In this document: positions 1 through 10,832 of the stretch, piece after piece
How positions within the stretch are numbered: the stretch's first letter is position 1
Layout: each line of letters opens with the position of its first letter
Assembly: GCF_932294415.1 (NCBI RefSeq)
Contig: NC_065535.1
Coordinates: 12,184,282 to 12,248,281, forward strand
From: Quercus robur
Taxonomy: Eukaryota; Streptophyta; Magnoliopsida; Fagales; Fagaceae
Direction of reading: 5' to 3'
DNA: 64,000 nucleotides
Translations under genes and position numbers: made by a program
Notes under the pieces: generated by a model
What the model saw: only the letters and a program-made list of their open reading frames with translations
Told to the model about the DNA's origin: nothing
Database searches by the model: none

Positions 1-1840
1 AGTTATACTAATTAGAAAGTTGTCCATTTGTCTCCTAAACTAAATAAACAATTTAATTTTTTATTTTTACTAAACAAAAAAAGAGGCTGGCCACTTGTCC
101 TCACACCACATAAACTCTCACATTGTGCTGTATACTAGTGTGAGATCTCTTAGACACTAATAGGACTCCCCACTACTTGAACCTACAATTCTTAGACTCA
201 CAAGTGTGATTGGTTACAAGGGGTGAATGTGTGATAAGTCCTTTGATGGTAACAAAACAAAACAAATGACTTTATTCTTAAGAGAAATGTTAATAAGCAC
301 TGTAAGACATTCGTTAAGAATGATTATTGTGAGATTTAGTTAATAATAAATTGGTATAAATTGATAAAAAGATTACAAATACTATTGAAGATAAGTGAAA
401 CTAAAAAAATTAGCTCCATTAGCTCCGCGGCCTTATAAAGTTAATAAAAAATCTGATATAAAGCAAAATAATTTGACATAAAATAATTTCTTAACGGGTA
501 CTTTACGGTTTGTTAACACTATAATTCCAAAATGTGAATTAAAATTAGCGAGGCAGGTGGCTGGTGGCCTAATCATTGTTCAACTTCTTTAGTCTAAGGA
601 AGAAAGTACGAGACACAATTATAGTGTCTGACAAATCATTATTACCTCTAGCCCTCCATATTCTCTTAATAAAATCATCTGATACTTCACCACCTCATGA
701 TGGTTTACTACTTCCAAATCTTGTTTATTACCAAAGGACTTTAGATATGTTGTAATGTTTCTTGTCCTTTGCTCCTCGGTTTTATCCGTATCAAATTTTT
801 AGGCCATGCACTTGGCATGTATAAACGATGCAGCTCATAGACTTTATATAGGGTATGGACCACCCTCACATCACTATGATCTTCAAAGCTACAGAATCAC
901 ACATCCTTTGGGTTAAACCGACTAAAAAGACAAATTACAAGTTCAGCTTTTAATTTCAAAACCTAATTAGCATAAGTTTGGATAGGGCTGAAAATAAATT
1001 TCAGTCGCGGTTGGGTTTTTTTTTGTCGGTTTGGTGCATTGTTTACGGGACCTGTAAGTATGAAATTCAAATAAAAAATAAAAAATAAAACTTTAAAACT
1101 AAGTCTCACATGGCACTATTTATATTTAAAAATTATTTTGTTACACTATTTTCAGTTTTTAGAAATAAGCGATATTCATACAGACCCTTAATAGATGATC
1201 AAATCTTCTTGTTAATTATAAAGCTGTCATGTCATAATATATATGCGTGCATGGTAAATGTTTGGTATAACTAATACCTATAATCTCTCCCTCGAGTCAA
1301 TGATCACTTTGGCTTTCTCATCAGTTTTATTACCCCCATTTGATAAAGGTCCAATAAGATCCTTTTGTCCTAAATTTCATTATTTTCTGCACCATATATG
1401 CCTTTACTCTCACTCATTGTATGTACCATTTACCATTTACCAAACACCAAGACTTTGTACTACCTAAGTATTACCCTATTATGTGTTTAATAAGTCAGAT
1501 AGGCTCCACATGTTCATCAAATGCTTATCGTTGGCTATTCATCAAGTATTTTATTATGGGGCAAAAAGTGTCAATCAATGATCACTTTCACTTCCAAACC
1601 TTGATTAAAAAGTTTGATTCAGACATTAACAAACACCCAAATACTCTTTAAACTTTGTAGGTACGTTTTTAAACCGATTTTGGTTGAAGATAATCAAAGG
1701 AATCCAATAAACAATCTACCTTTTGAGGACAAGTGAAGCCCATACAAATGATTTGAGCACATGGGACTTGGCCAACATCTTAATTTTCACTCCTGAAATA
1801 TGCTGTTTCGTTTTGAGTCTCCCCACATAAGAATAAACTC
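1..1840. other. AT-rich intergenic DNA
   Basis: I see no supportable gene here. The two short plus-strand open frames near 1258-1651 have low-complexity translations with no family signature. The only recognisable item is a degenerate miniature element near 975-1189, listed separately. Confidence 0.6.
975..1189. repeat. MITE-like element, 'TTTGGAT...CAGACCC' family
   Basis: The stretch begins with a TTTGGAT-type end and closes with ATACAGACCC. Inside are a T-tract, a GTTTACGGGACC segment and a TTACACTATTTTCAGTTTT segment. The same succession occurs near 30329-30709 and 62061-62298, so this is one dispersed miniature family. Ends are diverged and no target duplication could be fixed. Transposon superfamily is not established. 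Confidence 0.45.
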
Positions 1841-1862
1841 ATGCTTGGAAAACCTCACCCTC

Positions 1863-1874
1863 TTTTTATATATC
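1863..1874 (+). promoter_or_regulatory. probable TATA box of the gene at 1955
   Basis: A TTTTTATATATCC stretch lies about 85 bp before the chosen start codon. This spacing fits a plant core promoter with a leader of roughly 55 bp. The box lies downstream of the more distal in-frame ATG at 1841, which favours the ATG at 1955. Confidence 0.45.
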
Positions 1875-1954
1875 CTCAATTCCTCAACAACCAAACGACA
1901 CCCATCATAGCATTTCACTTCCCGGAGGAGTCAAAGGGAGAGAAATACAATACA

Positions 1955-2338
1955 ATGCTCAGGCCTCAAAGAGAGAGCTTTGTCATACAAGTAACAAGTA
2001 GTTGTGAAGCTCTTCATCATCAAAACCCTCAAGCTGGCAGTACTGTCTCTCCCAAGTTAAACTTTTCAGCAATGAAACTCTTTAATCGTTTCCGTAAGAT
2101 TCTCATGCGACTGTTATTTTCACTTCCCTCTCGTGGGTCCTCAGCTTCATCAACAGGAATGGCTAATTCGGGACCTAAAAATTGTGACAAATTTGAGCCA
2201 CCAAAGACCTCATGCAGCTCATATTACTCGTCTCACTCGCATTACAACGAGGCCATTGCTGACTGCATTGAGTTCTTCAACAAGTCATCCTCGCAGGAAG
2301 GGATTTTGGATGGTTGTAATTCCGATGTTATGGTTTGA
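1955..2338 (+). CDS. small plant-specific protein, Josephin-like/DCIxF motif
   Basis: An intronless frame encodes 127 residues. The N-terminal half is serine-rich, with a basic segment around residues 45-60 (KLFNRFRKILMRLLF). The C-terminus has a conserved-looking block, EAIADCIEFFNKSSS. The same AxxDCIxFxNxSS end occurs in small plant proteins annotated as 'Josephin-like'. They lack the catalytic Josephin deubiquitinase domain, so the name gives no function. I chose the ATG at 1955 because it follows a TATA box by a normal distance; an in-frame ATG at 1841 lies upstream of that box. The family link is from memory and the role is unknown. Confidence 0.6.
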   Translation: MLRPQRESFVIQVTSSCEALHHQNPQAGSTVSPKLNFSAMKLFNRFRKILMRLLFSLPSRGSSASSTGMANSGPKNCDKFEPPKTSCSSYYSSHSHYNEAIADCIEFFNKSSSQEGILDGCNSDVMV

Positions 2339-2756
2339 CTTGACATGCTTAATTTGATGAAATAATATTGTTTACCATGTTTCAGTTTTCTTTTTTGTCT
2401 TATTAATTGCTTTGGTTCTAAGAGCATATTCATACAGAGAATGGAAATTAATATGACTTCAGTGTTTTAATTTGCTGTTTTATCTGCTAACTATTATCTT
2501 CTTTTCACCTAGATTAGATTAGAGAGGTTTCATGTTTGCTATGTTGTAAACTGATGATTGATAAAAGTAACCTTTTGAATACGAATATGTTTTTGCACGT
2601 ACTCTTAGTTGATTTGACTGATCTATACGGTTTTCATGTAGGCTTCAGTTGAATCAGTTATCTGGATATGATAATTGGTTTCACAGGGCCGGTTCAAGAC
2701 AAAGAGAGAAATAGACCATGAAGATGAAAATATTTATAGCATCCATATTGATTTTA

Positions 2757-3194
2757 GGTTAAAATGCAAAATTGCTCTAAGTTTTTTTAGATTTTATTTC
2801 AGTTCTCTAATTTTGATTTTATTCATTTTAGTACTTTAACTTTCAAATTTATTCGATTAAGGTTTTTCCATCAACTTTTGTTATATGTTTTCGTTCATTT
2901 CAGTACTCTAACTTTCAAATTTATTCAATTAAGGTTTTTCCATCAAATTTTGTTATATGTTGTGGTTAATTTTTCAATTTTTTTTTTAAATTTTTTGTTC
3001 AAAATTTTAAATTAAAAAAATTTAACTAATGATTAAAAAATATTTTCTAGATTTTTTTTCAAAATTTTTTAATAAAAGTTAATGAAAAGACTTTAAATAA
3101 ATTTGAAATTTAGAGAATTAAAATAAATGAAAGCAAAGTTAGAGAATTAAAATGAATTTGAAGAAATTTAGAGAATCAGTTTCGCATTTTAGCC
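2757..3194. mobile_element. Mutator-type foldback MITE with 9-bp target duplication
   Basis: The two halves are inverted copies of each other over about 130 bp: GGTTAAAATGCAAAATTGCT at the left, and the complement of AGTTTCGCATTTTAGCC at the right. Both arms hold repeated 'TCTCTAA...TTT' blocks. Flanks are TTGATTTTA (2748-2756) and TTAATTTTA (3195-3203), matching at 8 of 9 positions, which fits the 9-bp duplication made by Mutator-like elements. There is no coding capacity, so it is non-autonomous. It lies about 420 bp downstream of the small gene. Confidence 0.75.
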
Positions 3195-3678
3195 TTAATT
3201 TTAATAGCAAAAATATGGAATTATTGTTCTAAAACAAAAGGAATTATAAAAATAAATTAATAAGGGTTCTAGTATTGAAAAGGCAATTAAAATGTTGGGA
3301 GCAAGGCCATTTAATGGAAAAAATTCCATTTAATGGAAAAAATTGGCTCTGACTTTGATGCTTGAGTCAGTTAATCATTGGGCTGAGTGTGTCAATTTGG
3401 TGCTCAATCTGTTAGACATTTAGAACCTTTAGGTTAGCCCGTATCCAGCCCATTTTTTTGGGTCCCTTCATAATATGGCACTCGAGTGTCTTCTTATGCT
3501 AAGTATGCTAACCCAATTTTGGGCCCATTTTATTATGAGGGACCTCTAAAACTGGAACATGTATCCGTCATCTTGAAGTTGAGAACCAAGCCAGTGACGG
3601 CCTGAGGGGTATTGGGCCACCCCTATAGCCTACACGGTCGAAAAGAACTAAAGCCTTCTTCTTTTTTTATTTTTATTT

Positions 3679-3734
<56 letters not shown>
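3679..3734. repeat. (TA)n(GA)n microsatellite
   Basis: A run of about 12 TA units passes directly into about 16 GA units, immediately before the LARD insertion site. A shorter TATA...GAGAGAGA version recurs just after the element, at about 8463-8482. Confidence 0.95.
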
Positions 3735-3737
<3 letters not shown>

Positions 3738-3787
3738 ATTCTTAATTGGAAAAGAAGAATGAAAAAGCTTCTAGAGGTGATAGTTGG
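3703..3787. repeat. host flank repeat, copy A (partner at 8463-8535)
   Basis: The succession GAGAGAGATAAATTCTTAATTG - AAAGAAGAATG - GCTTCTAGAGGTGATAG recurs with small differences at 8463-8535 as GAGAGAGATAG - TTCTTAATTG - AAAAGAATGGAG - GTTCTAGAAGTGACGG. The LARD sits between the copies. The simplest reading is a short tandem duplication of host DNA that existed before the insertion. Confidence 0.65.
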
Positions 3788-4430
3788 TGTAGGGACACGT
3801 TTCGCGACGAACCGCAGTAGAGTTGGGTTCGCACGTGAAAGGGCCCAAACAATATCATTTGTAGAGAGTGGATTCGAAAGGCTAGGCCTTAGTTACCCAT
3901 TGGTGGTTCTGGTGGTGTTCATATGTGATTTAATCGCTTTCACCCTTGGAGTTTTTCTTCTGGAGATAGACTGGGAGTCCTTTCTTTTTTGGCCAGTCGT
4001 CCCAGCCCCCCCTTTCTTAGATTGCTTATTTTTTCTTTTATACTAGTCTGCATTCACTTTCCTTCGTCCACGTGTAGGGTCGACATTTCCAAGACTGATA
4101 CTTGTCTTGTCAATCCAAACCCAAAGTTGTTGGGAGTGGTTAATAAAGTTAAAGGATAAGGCTCTGTTAGGCGCAGAGATATGCATGGGGAAGATGGTAA
4201 AGACAGCCTTTCCTAGATATTTTAGATTTCCCTTCAAGTATGTCCCTTTACCGTTTTGCCCCTCTTCTTGGTGGATCTTTGGGTCAGCCGAGGACTACAC
4301 TGTCCTCGGCTGCTTCTCCGGGCCAATTGGGCCTTATTATTCTTGAGTTCGGGCCATGACCTTTTTCGGCTTAGGCCTTTGAACTCTCCATCAGCAAGTG
4401 GGCCTGGCCCATCAATTATTGGACCCCACA
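3788..4430 (-). repeat. 3' LTR of the LARD-like element
   Basis: On the plus strand it starts TGTAGGGACACG and ends GGACCCCACA. It is the 3' LTR because the PBS lies beside the other copy. The adjoining interior, read on the minus strand as TTTTGAGGGGCTAT just before TGTGGGG, is a plausible polypurine tract (about 4431-4446). The short open frames inside recur in the other LTR and are not genes. Confidence 0.85.
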
Positions 4431-4639
4431 ATAGCCCCTCAAAACCCTGCTGTCCGACATCATGGTTGGAGAGGGGGGTTTTGGTAATACCGAGCCTTTA
4501 TTATGGCTCATTTAATTCATCCCTTGACTGGTGCTGGCGACTCTTCACCTGCCCAGGGAATGTACCGGCCTACAAGACGTTTCCCTTGATTTGCGCACGA
4601 TGCGTTTATGCCGTTTGGTTATCTGAAGCGCGTCTTTAA

Positions 4640-5640
4640 TGTCTTCCCTTTACGAGGCCTCCCAGATTCAACGGCTTTTGATGGCGTGGGGGAATGAAAC
4701 GGACGCATTCATGTTTGCAGATTTCCTTGGAGATTTGAACGTATTATGTACTCTTTTCCTCGTCCCCTATATAAAGAGAGAAGACAAAAGCTTACTTTCT
4801 CATACTTGAGCCCCTCAGATTCCTCCCAAAGTCCACTTCTTCTCTCTGGTTATACCTTATTCGATAGAAAGTTCACCACAGTAGTCAGCCATGAATAGAC
4901 CACTTCATTCCCAAAAACACCATGTCCTAATAAAGCTCGAGATGGCTCGGTCAGGGCAAGGATGGCGGAGACTCAAGATTTGTCTCCCCTTCCTTTTAGC
5001 CAAAATCCGAAGCAGGGACTCGTCACATCTCACTTTCGGTGTGACCGAGTCAAAAACATCCATTATCACCACCCTCCGCTCTGCCATGAGCATATCTAAC
5101 ATGGCACCAGTGTGTTAGGAGTCAGGACTGGGGCAGGGACTAAGTGCCCCTGCTTCTTCCTCTCTTCGTTCACTGGCGCCTTTTTCTGCCTCTCTTTTCT
5201 TCTTCTTTCCACCACCAGATCCATCCTGGTGCTTTTCCTTCTCCCTCTTTTGCTCCTCTTTCTTTCTTTTCATCTCTTCCCTCTTCTTCTCCTCCTTCCT
5301 TTACTCATGTCCTCCATCTTCCTCATTCATCTCCTCCATCTTCTGCTCATGTCCTCCATCTTCTTCTTCCTTTGCGCTCCTTGATGACAAGAGCTTGCTG
5401 AAGTGCTTCCATGTGTTCCAATTCTTCTTCCTTCTCCTGATATGAGCAGTACTGAGGCAGAGATTGGAGAGACTTTGAAGGCGAGTTTAAAAGACACCTG
5501 ACTATTTACTTACCTGTATTGCGGATGCTATTGTTGCTTTGGCAGTTCATCTTTTGTATAGGCTTGTTTAAGCCCTTCTTTGTACGTTGTAATAATTTTT
5601 CATATTAATAAAAGTTGCTGTTACCTTATTTCGCATATTA
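4640..5640 (+). other. antisense transcription-unit-like segment in the LARD, copy 1
   Basis: Read against the element's own direction, this stretch has gene-like architecture. TATATAAA is at 4769-4776, ATG codons start at 4891, a long pyrimidine-rich (TCTTCC)n tract spans about 5150-5370, and an AATAAAA-type polyadenylation signal is near 5608. No intact reading frame with a known family is present. The TATA lies about 340 bp inside the 3' LTR, the same relative place as the antisense TATA of the Tat element (54007-54017). A diverged second copy is at about 6340-7100. Confidence 0.5.
4769..4776 (+). promoter_or_regulatory. TATA box, antisense to the LARD
   Basis: A perfect TATATAAA follows CCTCGTCCCC and precedes an AGAGAGAAGAC leader. 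It reads on the plus strand, opposite to the element. Activity is inferred from the motif only. Confidence 0.5.
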
Positions 5641-5980
5641 TGTTTTTATGTTTTTACGAGTTTACAAACGCTGCTCGGCACCATAATATAGCATTTGAAT
5701 CAATGATAACTAAGGCTAAAATGTTTGCTAATAAAAAGGTGTCACCATAACTTTAATAAAATTATTTAAAATAGCAAAGCCGACCAGTGAGGAACGAAAC
5801 TCACCTTAAAATTAGCCAAGATGAGGACTAAGTGCTCGATACGGTGTAGGAAGTAACTATCCGAGGACATGTCACTCGCCAAATGGACAGTTTCCTTAGA
5901 TTAATGAAAGTTGGGTCGTTTCGCCATCTTCTTGACACACTGGCTTTAACCTTTACAGTATTTGAGCCGAGAACCTCCCC

Positions 5981-7571
5981 TATTCGAGTAGTCGGTTTCC
6001 CAAAAGGCTTGAGTCCGAAGACTTCGTAACGTCTGGGTTCTGTCTAAAACTTAGATTTTTTCTCAGTACTTGGTTTCCCCATAGGCTTGAATCCGAGGAC
6101 CATGCAAGTCCTAGGTTCTGTCCAAAACTCTTTGGGTTCAGTTTCTCCCTTTCCTCAGATATTTCACGAGGTGCCGAGCAGGAAATTGTCCTCGGCAACG
6201 GTTATTCCTCGGCGTGGGCCATTGCCCTTGGGCCCCCATGCAGAACAAGCCTGGGCCGCGAATTCACTTGGCCCACAACTTAAAGGGTATTTATGTAGTT
6301 TTTGGTTACTCAGTACTTTTTGGCGTCCCAATGTTCGAGGTGCACCTTCCAGAGACTCCTTTAATCCCCTGGTTGCAGGTGGCGTTGGAGATTGAGCCAA
6401 AGCCATCTTGTCTGTAGCATTCCTTGGGACGCTGCGTGAATTAAATGCCACCACCTTATCTCTTTAAATAAATAGGAGAGAAAGTTACGTCATCTTCGCA
6501 CCAATTATTTAGTTTTCTCCCAAATCACAGCTCCTATACTCAATGCTGTCCTCCCTTAGCACAACATGTTTGAGGCGAGGGTTGGGAAGAAGGAACTCTC
6601 TCCGCCACGGAAGCGCCGTGCCCTCATGAGACTCAAAATAGTGAGGTATGGGCACAGGAAGCGCAAGTTCAAGAGAATACTCCATTTCGATCGAGGGGAA
6701 AGGATGTCTCTCCCCCTTTTAGTCAAAATCTGAAGAAGGTTCTGTTCATGCCAGAATCTTGGTGTGTCAGAAGAAAGATTCTCCGTCATCAGCGCCTCTG
6801 CCTTGTGGCGGGCAAATATTTAGAGAAAGCCCTTCAACTTCCAACTCCCTGCACCTTTCCTTCAGCGGTGTCAGGCTCAAGTTGGGTCTCTTTTGCTGTT
6901 TGAGTTGTGGGCATGTGAAAGCATTGAAGAAAAACAAGGTCTTGGAGCTGTAGCCAACCTCTCCTCTGATCTACTTCCTCAGCTTTATCTTATTCTCTTG
7001 TATCTTCCTTTCTTTTTGGTTATGTAGTGAGCTTTGACACAAACTGATTCCAGCTTTTTATTGTACGCTGTACTATTTCTTTGTTTTAGTAAAAAAATGG
7101 AAATTTCTTTGCTTGTTTTGAATACTGTTCCTTTGACAATACTGCTTTGTGAATGGGTGTGCTCCATGTGTGTTTCTCCTCGGCGGTATTTAAAGCAAGA
7201 ACCCGAGATAACGGTTGAACGTTCTGTAATAAGTGCGAGAACACTGTCTGAGAACGACAAATTCTGAATAATTCACCGAGGGAGTGACCGAACATTGCAT
7301 GACTTCGATTATGCTTTTGGAAACACGTTACTCCATTCCGTACTGGTCCCTTTAGTGTTGAGGATCCGAGGACAAACTAGAGAATCCATGTAACATAGTT
7401 TTTCCTTTTAAGTAGTTGGTTTCCCCAGAGGCTTGGGTCCGAGGACCATACAAGGCCTTGGTTCTGTCCAAAACTTGTATTGTCTTTTTAAGTAGTTGGT
7501 TTCCCCAGAGGCTTGGGTCCGAGGACCATACAAGGCCTTGGTTCTGTCCAAAACTTGTATTCTTCTTTATT
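5981..7571 (+). repeat. four copies of an 80-bp repeat in the LARD
   Basis: The unit AGTAGTTGGTTTCCCCAGAG - GCTTGGGTCCGAGGACCATA - CAAGGCC - TTGGTTCTGTCC - AAAACTTG occurs twice head-to-tail with an exact 80-bp period (starts 7411 and 7491). Two diverged copies lie near 5981 and 6067, with TCGGTTTCCC and TTGGTTTCCC starts. The identical pair suggests a recent local expansion. Confidence 0.85.
6340..7100 (+). repeat. antisense segment in the LARD, diverged copy 2
   Basis: The order of landmarks in 4640-5640 recurs here. There is a GGTGGCGTTGGAGATTGAGC segment (copy 1: GATGGCGTGGGGGAATGAA), a TTTAAATAAATAGG TATA-like box near 6473, GCCGTGCCCTCATGAGACTC (copy 1: ACACCATGTCCTAATAAAGCTC), and TCCCCCTTTTAGTCAAAATC (copy 1: CCCCTTCCTTTTAGCCAAAATC). 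It ends with TTGTACGCTGTA near 7065 (copy 1: TTGTACGTTGTA). This indicates an old internal duplication. Confidence 0.6.
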
Positions 7572-7794
7572 TATTTATCTTCCGAAGGTTTAGCTCCTCG
7601 AACAAGGTGGGGGAAGCTAAACTGATGTTTGAAGCCCCTAGACTTGCCCATGCCATTGACACTGTGAGACGTAGCCCCTAGTGGGAACTTATGTTGGAAT
7701 AACAACAATGTGTCGCCGGTCATAAAGGCACCCTCATAGACCCTTGCTCGACAGAAGCTCAACTTCACCACCGCTCGAGCTAACGCGCAAGCCT

Positions 7795-7814
7795 TTCCCA
7801 CAGACGGTGCCAAT
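7795..7814 (-). other. primer-binding site of the LARD
   Basis: On the minus strand ATTGGCACCGTCTGTGGG abuts the inner edge of the LTR. Many plant Tat/Retand elements have a TTGGCGCCGT-type PBS, resembling the 3' end of tRNA-Asp over its first bases. The site fixes the element as minus-strand. Confidence 0.7.
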
Positions 7815-8457
7815 TGTAGGGACACGTTTCGCGACGAACCGCAGTAGAGTTGGGTTCGCACGTGAAAGGGCCCAAACAATATCATTTGTAGAGAGTGGAT
7901 TCGAAAGGCTAGGCCTTAGTTACCCATTGGTGGTTCTGGTGGTGTTCATATGTGATTTAAGCGCTTTCACCCTTGGAGTTTTTCTTCTGGAGGTAGACTG
8001 GGAGTCCTTTCTTTTTTGGCCAGTCGTCCTAGCCCCCCCTTTCTTAGATTGCTTATTTTTTCTTTTATACTAGTCTGCATTCACTTTCCTTCGTCCACGT
8101 GTAGGGTCGACATTTCCAAGACTGATACTTGTCTTGTCAATCCAAACCCAAAGTTGTTGGGAGTGGTTAATAAAGTTAAAGGATAAGGCTCTGTTAGGCG
8201 CAGAGATATGCATGGGGAAGATGGTAAAGACAGCCTTTCCTAGATATTTTAGATTTCCCTTCAAGCATGTCTCTTTACCGTTTTGCCCCTCTTCTTGGTG
8301 GATCTTTGGGTTAGCCGAGGACTACACTGTCCTCGGCTGCTTCTCCGGGCCAATTGGGCCTTATTATTCTTGAGTTCGAGCCATGACCTTTTTCGGCTTA
8401 GGCCTTTGAACTCTCCATCAGCAAGTGGGCCTGGCCCATCAATTATTGGACCCCACA
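7815..8457 (-). repeat. 5' LTR of the LARD-like element
   Basis: It has the same length as its partner (643 bp), with about seven scattered substitutions and no length difference. The AGCCGAGGA...TCCTCGGCT inverted motif near 8313-8339 is present in both LTRs. Confidence 0.85.
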
Positions 8458-8462
8458 GCTGG

Positions 8463-8535
8463 TATATACATAGAGAGAGATAGTTTCTTAATTGAAAAAA
8501 AAGAATGGAGAAGGTTCTAGAAGTGACGGCTGACA
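8463..8535. repeat. host flank repeat, copy B
   Basis: Partner of 3703-3787; see that entry for the matching blocks. It is followed by a (TA)n tract at about 8537-8590. Confidence 0.6.
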
Positions 8536-8536
8536 T

Positions 8537-8553
8537 TATATATATATATATAT

Positions 8554-8586
<33 letters not shown>

Positions 8587-8590
8587 TTTT
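8537..8590. repeat. (TA)n microsatellite
   Basis: An almost pure TA run, interrupted once by AAATATAAA. Confidence 0.9.
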
Positions 8591-8823
8591 ATTAAATAGG
8601 GTTTATTACACACACCTTAATGCGCACACTTTTTAAAGTCGTGACTTTAAAGTTATAATTTTAGTTTTTTTAGTCAAGTAAAACAGTGTGTGAAAAAATA
8701 TTCATACCAAACATTTTAGTTCTTACATCACCATTTTTAGCATTTCATATTTGATTTCGTTTTCATATTAACTTGATAATTTATTTTCTATTTTCATTAG
8801 TAATCCGATGACAATAATCATTA

Positions 8824-10487
8824 GAGCATTCTCATCAAGGATCTCAAAAAATTTAGCATTTAACATCTTAAAAACCTACATTATTTATTTTAACAATTCA
8901 CTTTACAATACACCCAACATTAAAGATTTTATATTTTTTACCACTTTATTAAAATATTAATATTTTTATTATTTTATAATTATTTTTATTCTCAATCTCA
9001 TCTTTTTTGCTACCCACAAATCCATAGCCACTACCCACACCCGTTGCTACCAGCCACCACCGCCCACACTCACACCCACCGCCACCACCGCCACCCAACC
9101 CCTAATCACCAAAATCACAAACAAAAATAAACTCACAGCAAACCCACAGTCACCACCAGCCAACCCAACCCACAACAAACCCAACCCAATAAGCCCATAG
9201 TCACCACTAGCCACCATCACCCACCCACCTACCACCACCATAAACCCCAACCCAAAATCAAACCACCACTAGTCACCACCACTACAACCGTACCCACCCA
9301 CCATTAACCACCAAAAACCAAAACCCACTCACCCACCCACCTGCCACCACCGTAAACCCCAACCCAAAATCAACCCACCACTAGCCACCACCACCACAAA
9401 CCATACCCACCCATAACTAAACAAAACAAAACCACAACCTAGCCACCCCCTTCAACCTTCCTCCTCCAAATCACAAAAAACTACCATCACAAACACAAAA
9501 GCCAGCCGTCACAAAATTTCAACCATCACCAAATCCGATCCACCACCAAAATGTGACCCATGACCCATCGTGACCAGGCAACCCATAGTGCCGCCAGCGC
9601 ACTGTGACTCACCCACGAGAAACCGGTGAGAGAGAGAGAGGGACGAGCAAGAGAGGGCAAGGGTGAGAGGGCTAGAGAGAGGAAGAAAGAGAGAGAACAA
9701 GTGAGAAAGAAAGAAAAAAGAGAGAGAAGAGGGAAACCGGTGAAAGAGGGAAGAAAATGAGAAAGAAGGTGAGAAGAAAAGATGAATAGTGAAAGAGAGA
9801 AAATATACCTGTATATATTAAGTGGATTAAGAAAGTTAATTATTATTTTTTTTCCTGTCAAAAAAACCCCTAAATTAATTAACCAACAACTTAAAAATGG
9901 GGTTAAAATAGTAAATTGGCAATAGAAAGTTAGTTATTATTCTTTTTACTGTCAAAAATACCCCTACCTAAAACTTAAAAATAGGGTTAAAATAGTAAAT
10001 CAACAAAAATAATAAATTCCTACTTCTATGTTGAAATGCCTTCATGCTTCTAATAAACTCCTACTTTTATGTTGATTTAAATCCCTACTTCTACTCACTA
10101 ACTCCTTACAAAATATGATCACTCTTTTATTAGTTTTAAAACTCCTCTAATCTACAAAACTCACCCCACGTATTTTTTTTTTTTTTTTGTGTGATTGGAA
10201 AAAGTAGAAATCTCAAATTATAATAAATGCAAATTATTATTCTTTACCCAAAAAATAGAAGAGCCTCTGAGCACGCGCTCACTCAGAGGCTAGTTTTAAT
10301 TAAAATAGTATTATAATATTATTATATTTATAAGATTTGAGCTACAGTAGACTGTCATAGATAGCAGTCTACTATAGCTCAGATGCTAATAATTTTAAGA
10401 ATAACATCTTTATTGTAGTATGTTTTTTGGGAATAAGATGCTAAAAAATAGCATTTTTAACTTTTGAGACACTTGATGATAATGCTC
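8824..10487. mobile_element. PIF/Harbinger-type non-autonomous element with C-rich core
   Basis: The ends are inverted repeats: GAGCATTCTCATCAAGGATC at the left, and GAGCATTATCATCAAGTGTC as the complement of the right end, followed by TCTCAAAA in both. The element is flanked by TTA on both sides (8821-8823, 10488-10490). A 3-bp TTA duplication and GAGCAT ends are typical of PIF/Harbinger elements in angiosperms. The 1.66-kb interior has no transposase. It holds a C-rich (CCACC)n block at about 9010-9430 and a purine-rich GAGAGA block at about 9625-9790. Open frames over these blocks are low complexity and I do not call them genes. Confidence 0.8.
9010..9430. repeat. low-complexity CCACC/ACCCA block
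   Basis: Degenerate CCACCACC, CCCACCCA and AACCCA units, almost free of G on the plus strand. Parts recur: 'CACCCACCTACCACCACC(A/G)TAAACCCCAACCCAAAATCAA' appears near 9222 and again near 9336. It lies in the core of the Harbinger-type element. Confidence 0.85.
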
Positions 10488-10832
10488 TTATAGGAGTGAT
10501 ATGGATGAATGGATGACACTTTTCTGAAACTTAAAGTCATACTACTAATAAAAATTGACTTATGTGTATTGGATCCGGATGTGTAATATATTGCACGCTT
10601 ACATACAGGAGAAAAAGTTGTGAAGTATAATGTTGTGTATATAAGGTAAGTTATTACATGTCTCTCTTACTGAAAATTCATACTCTGCTCCGAATTTCAT
10701 TTCATTCCAGACCCACTTTACTGGCTAGAATTGCTTAGATAGAAACAAAAGTCTTACCAAAACAAAAAAAAAAAGTTTGTTATTATTCTTGGAAGCAAAG
10801 ATATTATATATGTTGAAAATTTTGAAATGCAC

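Larger units (their letters stand above)
3788..8457 (-). mobile_element. non-autonomous Ty3/gypsy-like LTR element (LARD-like), Tat-type PBS
   Basis: Two direct repeats of 643 bp (3788-4430 and 7815-8457), each TG...CA, bracket about 3.4 kb without gag or pol similarity. The primer-binding site next to 7815 reads ATTGGCACCGTCTGTGGG on the minus strand, which sets the orientation. It resembles the PBS of the Tat element at 45263. The LTRs differ at about 7 of 643 sites (about 1.1%), indicating a fairly recent insertion. Flanks GTTGG (3783-3787) and GCTGG (8458-8462) are a 5-bp target duplication with one mismatch. The interior holds diverged internal duplications, four copies of an 80-bp repeat and plus-strand TATA-like sites. 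It needs proteins supplied by another element. Confidence 0.85.

Noticed and set aside
3759-4046. Plus-strand frame repeated at about 7744-8073
   Set aside because: Both copies are LTR sequence of the LARD; the repetition reflects the LTR pair, not a gene family.
9047-9250. Minus-strand Gly/Val-rich open frame
   Set aside because: It is a translation of the (CCACC)n low-complexity block in the Harbinger-type element.
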